Source: DASXSB01 sp036506275 (lineage in GTDB: Bacteria > Methylomirabilota > Methylomirabilia > Rokubacteriales > CSP1-6). From it: a DNA stretch of 64,000 nucleotides. Positions 18,790 to 27,841 of this stretch are shown one piece after another. The stretch lies in NCBI GenBank assembly GCA_036506275.1, contig DASXSB010000014.1, positions 1 to 64,000 of the forward strand, read 5' to 3'. Each line of letters begins with the position of its first letter. The first letter of the stretch is position 1. The notes beneath the pieces were generated by a model. It saw only the letters and a list, made by a program, of their open reading frames with translations, was not told where the DNA came from and searched no databases. The position numbers and the translations under genes were made by a program.

Positions 18790-20081
18790 TCGGGCTCCGG
18801 CGACTCCGCGGGCGGGCGCTCGCCTTCGGGGACGTGACGGAGATTGACCCGGATGCGCGTCCACGTGGTCGAGCGGCCTCGCATCGAATCCACGAGGACG
18901 TCGTCGACGTGGAGCCGCGCCGCCGCTTGCGGATGCCGCGCCTTCCAGCGTTCGAGCCCGGCGAGCGCGTCGGCTTTCTGCGCCGCCTTCGCGACCGTGA
19001 CGACCGTCGGCGTCGCTCGCCGGCGAGCGGCGCCCTCGCTGCGGGCGCCCTCGCGGCCGCCAGCGGTCGCCTTCCGGCGTGACGGCGCCACCCGGGGCGG
19101 CTCGTCGCGCTGCTTCTTGTAGTGCGGCGGCCACGGGGCATCGCCGAGTCCCGCCGCTTCCTGCGCCGCCGCCAGCGTGAGCAGCCCGTCCAGTGATCCC
19201 GCCGCGGCGTCGATGCCGGCGGCGGCGTCGCCCCGCGCCGTGAACCGCGCGGGCGCGGTCGTGAGCGTGAACGCGGCCGGATCGCAGCCGGCCACCTCGT
19301 CCCACGCGAGTGGCATCGACACGCGGGCGTCGGGCGTCGGTCGCACCGACCACGCCGACGCCACTGTGCGGTCCTTGGCGTTCTGGTTGTAGTCGAGGAA
19401 GACGCCGTGCCGTTCCTCCTTCCACCACTTGCTGCTCGCGCGATCTGGCGCGCGCCGCTCCACTTCGCGGGCGAGCGCCAGCGCCGCCCGCCGCACGTCG
19501 TCGAAGCCCCAGCGGCGCTCGACGCGCACGTTGACGTGCATGCCGCGTGACCCCGAGGTCTTGGGCCAGCCGACGAGACCGTGCTCCCGAAGGACGTCGC
19601 GCACGAGCAGCGTGACGTGCCGCACGTCGTCCCAGCTCACGCCGGGACCGGGATCGAGATCGACGCGCAGCTCGTCGGGATGCTCCAGATCCTCCGCGCG
19701 CACCGGGTGGGGATTGAGGTCGATGCATCCGAGGTTCACGATCCAGAGGAGCTGCGCGGCATCGCGCACGACGATCTCGCGCGCCGTTCGTCCGGACGGA
19801 AAGCGCAGCTCCACCGTGTCCACCCACGGCGGCCGCGACTCCGGGGCGCGCTTCTGGAAGAACGGCTCGCCCTCGGCCCCGTCCACGTAGCGCTTGAGCA
19901 CGATCGGCCGGCCCGCGATGCCGCGCAGCGCGCCGTCGGCGACGGCCGCGTAGTACCGTGCGAGGTCGAGCTTCGTGTGGCCGGTTTGCGGAAAGAAGAC
20001 CTTGTCGGGGTTGGTGATCGGAACCTCACGCCCCGCCGCCTCGATCACGGTCTCCGCCGCCTTTCCCACGGCGACAGTGTC

Positions 20082-21731
20082 TCACCGTACCGCCGCCGCC
20101 GTTTCCGCGAGGACGGTGTGGAGCTGCGCCACCACCGCCGCCCCCTCGCCGATGGCGGCGCCCACCCGCTTCACCGATTCCGCGCGGACGTCACCCACCG
20201 CGAACACGCCCGGGATGCTGGATTCGAGCGGCAGCGGCCGGGGGGCGTGACCGTCTGAACCTGTGCGGATGAAGCCCTTGGCGTCGAGGGCGATGCCGCA
20301 GTCCCGCAGCCACTCCGTGGCGGGATCGGCGCCGATGAACAGAAAGACGTTCCGGATCGGCAGGTCGGCGACGTCGCCGGTGTGGTCGCGGCGCCAGCGC
20401 ACGCGCTCCAGGTGCAATCCCGGCGTGCCGATCAGCTCCACGATCTCGGTCCGCGTCAGGACCTCGACGTTCGACGTGGCCTCGATGCGGTCGATGAGAT
20501 AGCGCGACATCGAGGCGGCGAGGCCGTCGCCGCGGACCACGATCGACACGCGGGCGGCGAACGGGGACAGGAAGACGGCCGCCTGGCCCGCGGAATTGCC
20601 GCCGCCCACGAGCGCGACGTGCTGGTCGCGGCACAGCCGCGCCTCGATCGGCGAGGCCCAGTACCAGATGCCGCGGCCCTCGAACGCCTCCAGATTGGCG
20701 AGGGCGGGACGCCGATAGCGCGCGCCGCTCGCCACCACGGCCGTGCGCGCCTTCACGCGGTGTCCATCGGCCAGCTCGAGGGCGAGGCACGCCTCGGAGC
20801 AGTGCAAGCGCACCACCTGATCCGGGATCACCATCTCGGCGCCGAACTTCTGCGCCTGCACGTAGGCGCGGCCCATGAGATCTTGCCCCGACACGCCGGC
20901 GGGGAAGCCGAGGTAATTCTCGATGCGGGCGCTCGCCCCCGCCTGTCCGCCGAAGGCGACGGAGTCGACGACGATGACCGACAGTCCCTCGGAGGCCGCG
21001 TACACCGCCGTCGCGAGGCCGGCGGGGCCTGCTCCCACCACCGCCACGTCATAGATGCGCTCGGGATGATCGATGCGCACCATGCCGAGACACCTCGCGA
21101 GCTCTCCCTCGCCCGGGTTTTTCAAGACGGATCCGTCCGCGCACACGACCAGAGGAAGATCCGACGGACGGGGCGCATACCGCTCGACGAGCGTTGCCGC
21201 CTCGTGATCGTCCGTGGGGTCGAGCACCTGATAGGGGAACGCGTTGCGAGCGAGGAATCCTTGCAGGCGCAGCACGTCGCGCCCGCCGGCGGGCCCGATG
21301 AGGACGGGACCGGCGCCCATCTCGATCAAGCCGACACGGCGAAGGATGAGCGCGCGTATGATTCGTTCGCCCATCTCGGCCTCGGCGATGAGCACGGTTC
21401 TCAGCGCGTCGGTCGGCACGAGCACGGTCTCGACGTCGGTCACGGCGCGGGCGTCCACGAAGGAAGGACGGCCCGAGAGCTGCCCGACCTCGGCCGTGAA
21501 GTCGCCGGGACCGGCATCGAGGATCGGCCGCACGGCACCGAGACCTTCGTGCCGGGTGATGGCGACGGTGCCCGAGAGGACGACGAACATCCCGGGGCTG
21601 ATCTCGCCCGCCCTGAACAGGAACGTCCCCGCCGGGTAGCGCCGCGCGCTGCCGTAGCGGCGGAGACGGTCGATCTCCGCCGCGCTGAATTTCGGGAACA
21701 TCTGCTCGCGTCGGGTCTCGAGAGTCGACAT
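20082..21731 (-). CDS. Cyclic-nucleotide-binding domain fused to a thioredoxin-reductase-like flavoprotein lacking CxxC
   Basis: This 549-residue fusion has a cNMP-binding domain at about 10-130 (YPAGTFLFRAGEISPGMFVVLSG), a thioredoxin-like spacer at about 150-215, then an FAD/NAD oxidoreductase. FAD site VAVVGAGPAGLATAVYA, NAD site VALVGGGNSAGQAAVF and C-terminal FAD loop GVFAVGDVR are intact. The redox pair of thioredoxin reductase (CATC) is replaced by WYWASPIEA, so it cannot reduce thioredoxin by the usual route. Many proteins of this fusion family share that loss, by family knowledge. The cNMP domain could let the cyclase-like protein at 6461-9826 control it; that is inference. The LigD-type polymerase follows 12 bases downstream. 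Confidence 0.88.
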   Translation of the reverse strand: MSTLETRREQMFPKFSAAEIDRLRRYGSARRYPAGTFLFRAGEISPGMFVVLSGTVAITRHEGLGAVRPILDAGPGDFTAEVGQLSGRPSFVDARAVTDVETVLVPTDALRTVLIAEAEMGERIIRALILRRVGLIEMGAGPVLIGPAGGRDVLRLQGFLARNAFPYQVLDPTDDHEAATLVERYAPRPSDLPLVVCADGSVLKNPGEGELARCLGMVRIDHPERIYDVAVVGAGPAGLATAVYAASEGLSVIVVDSVAFGGQAGASARIENYLGFPAGVSGQDLMGRAYVQAQKFGAEMVIPDQVVRLHCSEACLALELADGHRVKARTAVVASGARYRRPALANLEAFEGRGIWYWASPIEARLCRDQHVALVGGGNSAGQAAVFLSPFAARVSIVVRGDGLAASMSRYLIDRIEATSNVEVLTRTEIVELIGTPGLHLERVRWRRDHTGDVADLPIRNVFLFIGADPATEWLRDCGIALDAKGFIRTGSDGHAPRPLPLESSIPGVFAVGDVRAESVKRVGAAIGEGAAVVAQLHTVLAETAAAVR

Positions 21732-22020
21732 GTCGGCGCTCCTTCGCGTGCACGCTCGTCGCTCGCGGTCGCTCTCGGCGCGCGAGACGGCGGACGGCGC
21801 ACGGAGATGGTACAGGCGTTCGAGGGTGGCCGCGCGCGGAGGGCCGAGCGGCGCCGGCGCTCCGTTGACTATGCTTCGCAGAGCAGGTATGGTCCGAGAC
21901 GTCTCCTCCGGCCTTCCCGGAAGCGATCACATGCCACCACGGACCGATGACGACGCGAGGACTCGACGCCGGGGGGGCGGTGCCCGGAGGCGGACATCAT
22001 CGCGCCGCTCTCGGAATCCG

Positions 22021-22353
22021 ATGAAGCCCAAGGTCAAGCTGTGGGTGGCGTTCGGCGAAACCCTCAAATTCGGAGATGGTCGGGCGCGACTGCTGGAGCG
22101 GATCGGAGAGCGCGGCTCGCTGCAGAAAGCGGCCGACGACTTCGAGATGTCGTACCGCAACGCGTGGGGATATCTCGGTGAGCTCGAGCGCGGCGCCGGC
22201 TTCAAGTTCGTCCAGCGGACGGCGGGGGGCGGGCCCGCGAGCGGGATGCGGCTGACCGACGACGCGCGACGTTTTCTCGCGCGCTACTGGAAATTTCGCG
22301 AGGCCATCGAGCGGGCGGTGAAGCACGAGTTCGCGCGAACGTTTCACCGGTGA
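22021..22353 (+). CDS. ModE-type winged-helix regulator (DNA-binding domain only)
   Basis: A 110-residue protein matching the N-terminal DNA-binding domain of ModE: KVKLWVAFGETLKFGDGRARLLERI, GSLQKAADDFEMSYRNAWGYL (the helix-turn-helix) and a winged tail. The molybdate-binding TOBE/Mop half of full ModE is missing, but a separate Mop gene follows 64 bases downstream, so the two ModE halves look split. The ATG at 22021 fits the domain start. An upstream ATG at 21931 with a GGAAG site would add 30 basic residues and cannot be excluded. The 289 bases before it (21732-22020) hold the divergent promoter region with the flavoprotein gene and no other gene I can support. Confidence 0.8.
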   Translation: MKPKVKLWVAFGETLKFGDGRARLLERIGERGSLQKAADDFEMSYRNAWGYLGELERGAGFKFVQRTAGGGPASGMRLTDDARRFLARYWKFREAIERAVKHEFARTFHR

Positions 22354-22417
22354 TCTACCCGCTCGGCGCGGGCGCGTTTCACCAGTGACGGGCCACGTCC
22401 GGACGGGAGAGGGGACG

Positions 22418-22627
22418 ATGAAGCTGAGTGCACGCAACGTGCTGAAGGGAAAGATTCTCGAGGTGAAGAAGGGCGCCACCACCGCTCACGTCCGGATCCA
22501 GCTCCCGGGCGGCGCCGTGGTGACGTCGTCCATCACCAACGAGGCGGTGGAGGAGCTGCGTCTCGCCGTCGGCGACGACGCCTATGCCGTCATCAAGGCG
22601 TCGGACGTGATGATCGCGCGCGACTGA
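22418..22627 (+). CDS. Mop-type molybdate/tungstate-binding protein (TOBE domain)
   Basis: A 69-residue single TOBE/Mop domain (LSARNVLKGKILEVKKGATTAHVRI... VTSSITNEAVEEL ... AVIKASDVMIARD). Such molbindins bind molybdate or tungstate at oligomer interfaces and buffer or sense the oxyanion in the cytoplasm. A GGGAGAGGGG stretch serves as ribosome site. It sits between the ModE-like HTH gene and the ModA-like gene, which starts two bases after its stop, so they are one operon. Confidence 0.93.
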   Translation: MKLSARNVLKGKILEVKKGATTAHVRIQLPGGAVVTSSITNEAVEELRLAVGDDAYAVIKASDVMIARD

Positions 22628-22628
22628 C

Positions 22629-23447
22629 GTGCTGCGTCCCATCGTCGCGGGGCTGGTGCTGACGATGGCGCTGCTGTCCGCCGCGCGGGGGGCGGCGGAG
22701 GAGGCCGTACGCGTGTACGCGGCGGGAAGCTTGCGGGCGCCGTTCACCGCCATCGCCGAGCGCTTCACCGCTGAGTACGCGATTGCCGTGCGCTTCGAGT
22801 TCGGCGCTTCCGGATTGCTGAAGGAGCGGCTGGAGCGGGGCGAAGCGGCGGACGTGTTCGCGTCGGCCAACATGGAACACCCGCTCGCGCTCGCCCGCCA
22901 GGGCAAGGCCGGCCCCGTCGTGCTCTTCGCTCGCAACGAGCTGTGCGCTCTCGCGCGCGGCGGTCTCTCCATCACGCCCGCGACTCTGCTCGACATCATG
23001 CTCGATCCCGCCATCAAGCTCGGGACGTCGACGCCGAAGGCAGATCCCAGCGGGGACTACGCCTGGGAGGTGTTCCGCAAGGCCGACGCCGTGCGGGCCG
23101 GCAGCCGCGTCCAGCTCGAGCAGAAAGCGCTCACGCTGACCGGCGGTCCCAGCCGCGTCCAACCTCCGGCGGGGACGAGCGTCTACGCGTACGTGATCCA
23201 GCAACGCCAGGCCGATGTCTTTCTCACGTACTGCACGAGCGCGCGCGCCGCTCGGGACGCGGTCCCGGGGGCATCCGTGGTGACGTTGCCGCCGGCGCTC
23301 AGCGTGGGCGCCGACTATGGTTTGACGGCGCTCAACTCCGCGCAGACCGACAAGGCGCTGAAGCTCGTGCTCTTCATTCTCTCCGCGGACGGGCAGGAGA
23401 TCCTCGCGCGCCACGGCTTCGCGGCGCCGACACGACCCGGTCAATGA
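22629..23447 (+). CDS. modA: ModA-like molybdate ABC transporter binding protein
   Basis: A 272-residue periplasmic binding protein with a signal peptide at about 1-22 (LVLTMALLSAARGAAE). Family motifs are VRVYAAGSLRAPFTAIA, FGASGLLKERLERGEAADVFASAN and KADPSGDYAWEVF. Molybdate-binding ModA proteins share this layout; molybdate versus tungstate cannot be decided. The GTG start at 22629 overlaps the end of mop. No modB or modC follows, so the membrane and ATPase partners must lie elsewhere or be shared. Confidence 0.85.
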   Translation: MLRPIVAGLVLTMALLSAARGAAEEAVRVYAAGSLRAPFTAIAERFTAEYAIAVRFEFGASGLLKERLERGEAADVFASANMEHPLALARQGKAGPVVLFARNELCALARGGLSITPATLLDIMLDPAIKLGTSTPKADPSGDYAWEVFRKADAVRAGSRVQLEQKALTLTGGPSRVQPPAGTSVYAYVIQQRQADVFLTYCTSARAARDAVPGASVVTLPPALSVGADYGLTALNSAQTDKALKLVLFILSADGQEILARHGFAAPTRPGQ

Positions 23448-23475
23448 CGGCGGCCCTGCCGCCGGGGAGGACTCG

Positions 23476-24348
23476 ATGAAGCATTCGACGATTCGTGCGC
23501 TGACGCTCGCGCTGGTCATGGTCTTCAGCGCCCTCGTGATCGCCGGTCCGGACTCCATCGCGGCTCAGGGACAGCGGTCGCCGGTGATCCTGTCCACGAC
23601 GACGAGCACGCAGGATTCGGGATTGCTCGACACGCTCGTCCCCATGTTCGAGCGCCAGAGCGGCTACGCGATCAAGACGATCGCCGTGGGAACGGGCCAG
23701 GCGCTCGCCCTCGCCGCCCGTGGTGAGGCCGACGTGGTGCTCGTTCACGCGCCCGCCCTCGAGAAGAAGTTCGTCGAGGAGGGCAAGATGCGAAACCGTC
23801 GCCTCGTCATGTACAACGACTTCGTCATCATCGGGCCCGAGAACGATCCCGCCCGCATCAAGGGCATGACCTTCGCCGCGCAGGCCATGAAGGCGATCGC
23901 GCAGACGGGCTCGCGCTTCGTCTCGCGCGGCGACAATTCCGGCACCCACATCCTCGAAAAGTCGCTGTGGAAGGCGGCGGGAGTGCAGCCGGCCGCGCCC
24001 TGGTACATCGAATCCGGGCAAGGGATGGGAATGACGCTCGGCGTGGCCGACGATCGCAACGCGTACACGATCACCGACCGCGGCACCTATCTCGCGTTCC
24101 AGAAGCGGCTGCGCTTGCCGATCCTCGTCCAGGGCGACAAGCCTCTGCTGAACGTCTACTCCGTCATGGAGGTGAACCCGGCCAACGGCCCCAAGATCAA
24201 CGTCGAGGGCGGCAAGGCGTTCGCCGACTTCATGCTGGCGCCCGAGACCCAGAGCGTGATCAAGGCGTTCGGCGTCGACAAGTACGGTCAAGCCTTGTTC
24301 GTCCCCATCGCGGGGACGCCAGAGGATAAGGTCGGGGTCAAGCGGTGA
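23476..24348 (+). CDS. tupA: TupA-like tungstate ABC transporter binding protein
   Basis: A 290-residue binding protein with a signal peptide to about residue 31. The N-terminal STTTSTQDSGLLDTLVPMFE is the signature of the TupA/WtpA-related tungstate binders, followed by GTGQALALAARGEADVVLVH and SRGDNSGTHILEKSLW (oxyanion loop) and EVNPANGPKINVEGG. It should capture tungstate with high affinity in the periplasm. It lies 28 bases after the ModA-like gene. No tupB or tupC follows; the next gene converges 24 bases away. Confidence 0.9.
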   Translation: MKHSTIRALTLALVMVFSALVIAGPDSIAAQGQRSPVILSTTTSTQDSGLLDTLVPMFERQSGYAIKTIAVGTGQALALAARGEADVVLVHAPALEKKFVEEGKMRNRRLVMYNDFVIIGPENDPARIKGMTFAAQAMKAIAQTGSRFVSRGDNSGTHILEKSLWKAAGVQPAAPWYIESGQGMGMTLGVADDRNAYTITDRGTYLAFQKRLRLPILVQGDKPLLNVYSVMEVNPANGPKINVEGGKAFADFMLAPETQSVIKAFGVDKYGQALFVPIAGTPEDKVGVKR

Positions 24349-24372
24349 GCCGGTTCGTCGCCGGCGCGCACG

Positions 24373-25626
24373 TCACGCCTCCGACGACTGCACCTCGCGG
24401 AGCCGGCGCTCGAGGAAGCGGCGCTCGGCCGCGTTGGTGACCAGCTCGATCGCCGCCTCGTAGCTCTTCGCCGCTTCCGCCGGGGATCCCAGGCGGCGGA
24501 GCAGGTCGGCGCGCGCTGAATGCATGAGATGGTAGCGGTCGAGTCCACCGGCGCCGGCCAGCTCGTCGATGATGGTGAGCGCGCGTTCCGGCCCCTCCAC
24601 CATGGCCACCGCCGCCGCCCGGTTCAAGGAGACGATCGGCGACGGCTGAACGCGCTCGAGCACGTCGTAGAGGCGGACGATCTGCTTCCAGTCCGTCTCC
24701 TCCGCCCGCGCCGCCTGACAGTGGAGCGCCGCGATCGCGGCCTGGAGCGCGAACGGCCCGGGGCCGCCGCGCAGCGCTTCCTCGACGAGCGGCAGCGCCT
24801 CCGCGATCTGCGCGTGGTTCCAGCGGTGGCGGTCCTGCTCTTCGAGCAGCACGACGTCGCCCGCCGCATCGAGGCGGGCTTCGCGCCGCGAATCGTGGAG
24901 CAGCATCAGGGCAAGTAAACCCGTCGCCTCCGGCGGAGGCGGTGGCATCAGCGCCCTCACCAGGCGCGCGAGACGGATCGCTTCCAGGCAGAGATCGGCC
25001 CGCACCAGCGCGTCGCCGCGCGTGGGCGCGTAGCCTTCCGTGAAGATCAGATAGATCACGGTCAGCACCGCCTCGAGCCGGTGCGGCATGTCCTTCGTGT
25101 CGGGAACGGTGTACGGAATTCCGGCGTCGCGAATCTTGGCCTTGGCGCGCACCAGTCGCTGCGCCATGGTGGCCGTCGGCACCAGGAACGCGCGCGCGAT
25201 CTGGTCGGTCTCGAGGCCGCCGAGGGTGCGGAGCGTGAGGGCCACCTGGCTTTCGCGCGCGAGCGCCGGGTGACAGCAGGTGAAGACCAGGCGAAGACGA
25301 TCGTCGGGGATGTCGCCGGGGTCGAATTCGGAAGCGTCCACGGTGAGGTTGGCGCCGGCGGCGGTGAACGCCTCCAGCTTGTCCGCGAACCGCGTCCGGC
25401 GCCGGATGCGGTCGATTGCCTTGTGGCGGGCGGTCTGGATGATCCACGCTCGCGGCGACGCGGGCACCCCGTCCCCCCGCCATTGATCGACGGCGGCGGC
25501 AAAGGCTTCCTGCGCCGCCTCCTCCGCGATATCGAAGTCCCGGACGAGGCGGATCAGGGTGGCGACGATCCGGCCCCGGTCCGAGCAATAGACGGCATCG
25601 ACGGCGGCGTCGGCATCCGCGGCCAT
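24373..25626 (-). CDS. ECF42-type RNA polymerase sigma factor with C-terminal DUF6596/TPR extension
   Basis: A 417-residue sigma factor. Region 2 (LIRLVRDFDIAEEAAQEAFAAAVDQW) and region 4 (FLVPTATMAQRLVRAKAKI) occupy the first 180 residues, followed by an all-helical extension (RLEAVLTVIYLIFTEGY, SLNRAAAVAMVEGPE) typical of the ECF42 group. ECF42 members usually have no anti-sigma factor and sit beside DGPF/YciI genes, which is what is seen here. The ATG at 25626 was chosen; an ATG at 25662 would add 12 residues but would run into the divergent YciI leader. It shares a short divergent gap with YciI. Confidence 0.9.
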   Translation of the reverse strand: MAADADAAVDAVYCSDRGRIVATLIRLVRDFDIAEEAAQEAFAAAVDQWRGDGVPASPRAWIIQTARHKAIDRIRRRTRFADKLEAFTAAGANLTVDASEFDPGDIPDDRLRLVFTCCHPALARESQVALTLRTLGGLETDQIARAFLVPTATMAQRLVRAKAKIRDAGIPYTVPDTKDMPHRLEAVLTVIYLIFTEGYAPTRGDALVRADLCLEAIRLARLVRALMPPPPPEATGLLALMLLHDSRREARLDAAGDVVLLEEQDRHRWNHAQIAEALPLVEEALRGGPGPFALQAAIAALHCQAARAEETDWKQIVRLYDVLERVQPSPIVSLNRAAAVAMVEGPERALTIIDELAGAGGLDRYHLMHSARADLLRRLGSPAEAAKSYEAAIELVTNAAERRFLERRLREVQSSEA

Positions 25627-25696
25627 GTCAGTTAGATAATGATCTCCCGGGTGTCGATTCATGCCACCGCCGTTCGACTATCGAGTGGAGGCCGCC

Positions 25697-26053
25697 GTGA
25701 AATACATGCTGCTGATCTGCCGTGACGAGCCCGCCTGGGATGCCCTCCCGGCGAAGGAGCGACAGCAAGTCTACGCAGAGATGGTAAAGATTTCCGAGGA
25801 GCTCACGAGGCGCGGAGTGTACCTCGGTGGTAATCCCTTGCATTCCTCGGCGACGGCCACCGCTGTCCGCATCCGCGACGGCAAGCAACTGGTGACGGAC
25901 GGGCCGTTCGCGGAGTCCCGCGAGCAGCTCGGCGGTTACATGCTGATCGATGTCAAGGATCTCGACGAGGCCATCGCCATCGCCGCCCGTATCCCATTGG
26001 CCCGGACCAGCACCGTCGAGGTGCGACCGGTGCGCGAGGGACCACCGACGTAG
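25697..26053 (+). CDS. YciI (DGPF) family protein
   Basis: A 118-residue YciI-like protein (KYMLLICRDEPAW, the DGPFAES motif at about residue 76, and EVRPVRE at the end). DGPF proteins are regular neighbours of ECF42 sigma factors; one genome-wide study showed them as partners or targets, but no reaction is firmly known. I chose the GTG at 25697 because GGAGG lies just upstream and the family begins at KYML. The upstream ATG at 25661 would overlap the sigma-factor start region. The divergent 70-base gap should hold both promoters. Confidence 0.88.
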   Translation: MKYMLLICRDEPAWDALPAKERQQVYAEMVKISEELTRRGVYLGGNPLHSSATATAVRIRDGKQLVTDGPFAESREQLGGYMLIDVKDLDEAIAIAARIPLARTSTVEVRPVREGPPT

Positions 26054-26104
26054 TCCGCGCTGCCCGCGCCGCACGACGATGCCGATCGTGGGAGGACATC
26101 GATC

Positions 26105-26509
26105 ATGAACGCTGTGCTGTGGATCATTCAGGGGTTGCTGGCGGCTCTCTTCCTGTTCGCGGGCGTCATGAAGCTCGTGATGCCGATCGAGGCGATGACC
26201 GCCGACATCAAGCTGCCGGGACTCTTTCTCCGGTTCATCGGCGTGGCGGAGACGCTCGGCGCCGTCGGGCTGATCCTTCCTGGCCTCCTGCGCATCAGGA
26301 CCGGCCTCACGCCGCTCGCGGCCGTCGGGCTCGCCATCATCACCGCCGGCGCGACCGTGCTCTCGATCACCATGATGGGCCTGCTCGTCGCCATCCCCCC
26401 GCTGGTGGCGTGCGTCCTCTGCACGTTCGTCGCCTACGGCCGCTGGCGGCTGGCTCCGCTCCCGCGGACGTCGCGCCGCTCCACGCTGCCGTCGCGGTCG
26501 CAGGCATGA
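26105..26509 (+). CDS. DoxX-like membrane protein
   Basis: A 134-residue protein with four hydrophobic segments (VLWIIQGLLAALFLFAGVMKL, LRFIGVAETLGAVGLILPGLL, AVGLAIITAGATVLSI, VAIPPLVACVLCTFVAYG). The first segment with FAGVMKL and the GVAETLGAVGL motif is typical of the DoxX/SURF4-like family, whose members act in membrane redox or quinone-linked reactions, mostly untested. It follows the YciI gene and its stop overlaps the start of the serine hydrolase (ATGA), so it belongs to the same transcript. Confidence 0.85.
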   Translation: MNAVLWIIQGLLAALFLFAGVMKLVMPIEAMTADIKLPGLFLRFIGVAETLGAVGLILPGLLRIRTGLTPLAAVGLAIITAGATVLSITMMGLLVAIPPLVACVLCTFVAYGRWRLAPLPRTSRRSTLPSRSQA

Positions 26510-27717
26510 GCGCCGCATCACTGTCGCGCGCGCGACTCGGCCGCATGCACGACGTCATGGCGGCATACGTCGAGCGCGGCGAGGTGCCCGGCATCGTGGC
26601 GCTCGTGAGCCGGCGCGGCGACGTCCACGTGGACGCGATCGGCGCCATCACGGTCGGCGGCGGTGCCCCGATGCGGCGCGACACCATCTTCCGTATCGCC
26701 TCCCTGACGAAGCCGATCGCGGCGGCGGCGGCCATGATCCTGGTCGAGGAGTGCAAGCTGCGGCTCGACGAGCCGGTGGATCGCCTTCTGCCCGAGCTCG
26801 CGGGCCGAGCCGTCTTGAAACGGCTCGAAGGGCCGCTCGACGACACCGTCCCCGCGCAGCGGTCGATCACCGTGCGCGACGTGCTCACGTTTCGCATGGG
26901 CTACGGCATCGTGATGGCGCCGCCCGACACATATCCGATCCAGCAAGCCATGAGCGAGGAGCGCCTCGGGCAGGGACCACCGCGGCCGCAGACGCCGCCG
27001 CCGCCCGACGAGTGGATCCGCCGCCTCGGAACGCTTCCGCTGATGCATCAGCCGGGCGAGAAGTGGATGTACCACACGGCGTCGGACGTGCTGGGCGTGC
27101 TGATCGCGCGCGCGGCGGGCCGGCCACTGGAGGTGTTCCTCCGGGAGCGCATCTTCGATCCCCTGGGGATGAAGGACACGGGGTTCAGCGTGCCGCCCTC
27201 GGCCATCGACCGTCTGGCGACCAGCTACGAGGTCGATCAGCGAACGGGCGCCCTCGTGGTCTACGACCAGGGGAAGGGCGGGGAGTGGAGTCGCCCGCCC
27301 GCGTTTCCGTCGGCGGGCGGCGGGCTCGTCTCCACCATCGACGACTACTTCGCCTTCGGCCGCATGATGCTGAACAAGGGCAAGCAGGGGAGCGAGCGAA
27401 TTCTCTCGCGGGCCTCCATCGAGACCATGATCAGCGATCACCTCACACCGGAGCAGAAGGCGGCGTCGGGACTCGTGGAGGGCTACTTCGATGACCACGG
27501 GTGGGGATTCGGTGTCGGTGTGGTCACACGGCGCCACGACGTGGCGGGATCGGTGGGAACGTTCGGCTGGGACGGCGGTCTCGGTACGTCGTGGCGCTCC
27601 GACCCGCGAGAGGAGTTGGTCGGAATTCTCATGACCCAGCGCGCGTGGACGTCTCCCAATCCGCCGGACGTTTGCCGCGATTTCTGGACGTTGGCCTACC
27701 AGGCGATCGACGACTAG
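26506..27717 (+). CDS. Serine hydrolase, beta-lactamase/esterase (class C) family
   Basis: A 403-residue penicillin-recognition-fold protein. The catalytic Ser-Lys tetrad is SLTK near residue 66 (FRIASLTKPIAAAA), the second motif is YHTAS (residue about 189), and the third-motif region GWGFGVGV. No signal peptide is visible, which fits cytoplasmic esterase-type members rather than a secreted beta-lactamase. The substrate is unknown. It overlaps the DoxX gene by four bases and ends the ECF42/YciI cluster. Confidence 0.88.
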   Translation: MSAASLSRARLGRMHDVMAAYVERGEVPGIVALVSRRGDVHVDAIGAITVGGGAPMRRDTIFRIASLTKPIAAAAAMILVEECKLRLDEPVDRLLPELAGRAVLKRLEGPLDDTVPAQRSITVRDVLTFRMGYGIVMAPPDTYPIQQAMSEERLGQGPPRPQTPPPPDEWIRRLGTLPLMHQPGEKWMYHTASDVLGVLIARAAGRPLEVFLRERIFDPLGMKDTGFSVPPSAIDRLATSYEVDQRTGALVVYDQGKGGEWSRPPAFPSAGGGLVSTIDDYFAFGRMMLNKGKQGSERILSRASIETMISDHLTPEQKAASGLVEGYFDDHGWGFGVGVVTRRHDVAGSVGTFGWDGGLGTSWRSDPREELVGILMTQRAWTSPNPPDVCRDFWTLAYQAIDD

Positions 27718-27841
27718 ATCGCGGCATCGAGCGGGCGTTCGTCGCGACGACACTGCGAACGGCGGAGGAGCCGCCGACTCGCGCGTACAATGACGTCGAT
27801 CTCGCGCCCGAGGAGCGGCACGTGGCAGGAAGGAGCGGAGC

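Noticed and set aside
25661..25697. ATG at 25661 as the YciI start
   Set aside because: It has no good ribosome site, adds residues absent from the family, and overlaps the leader of the divergent sigma gene; the GTG at 25697 has GGAGG upstream.
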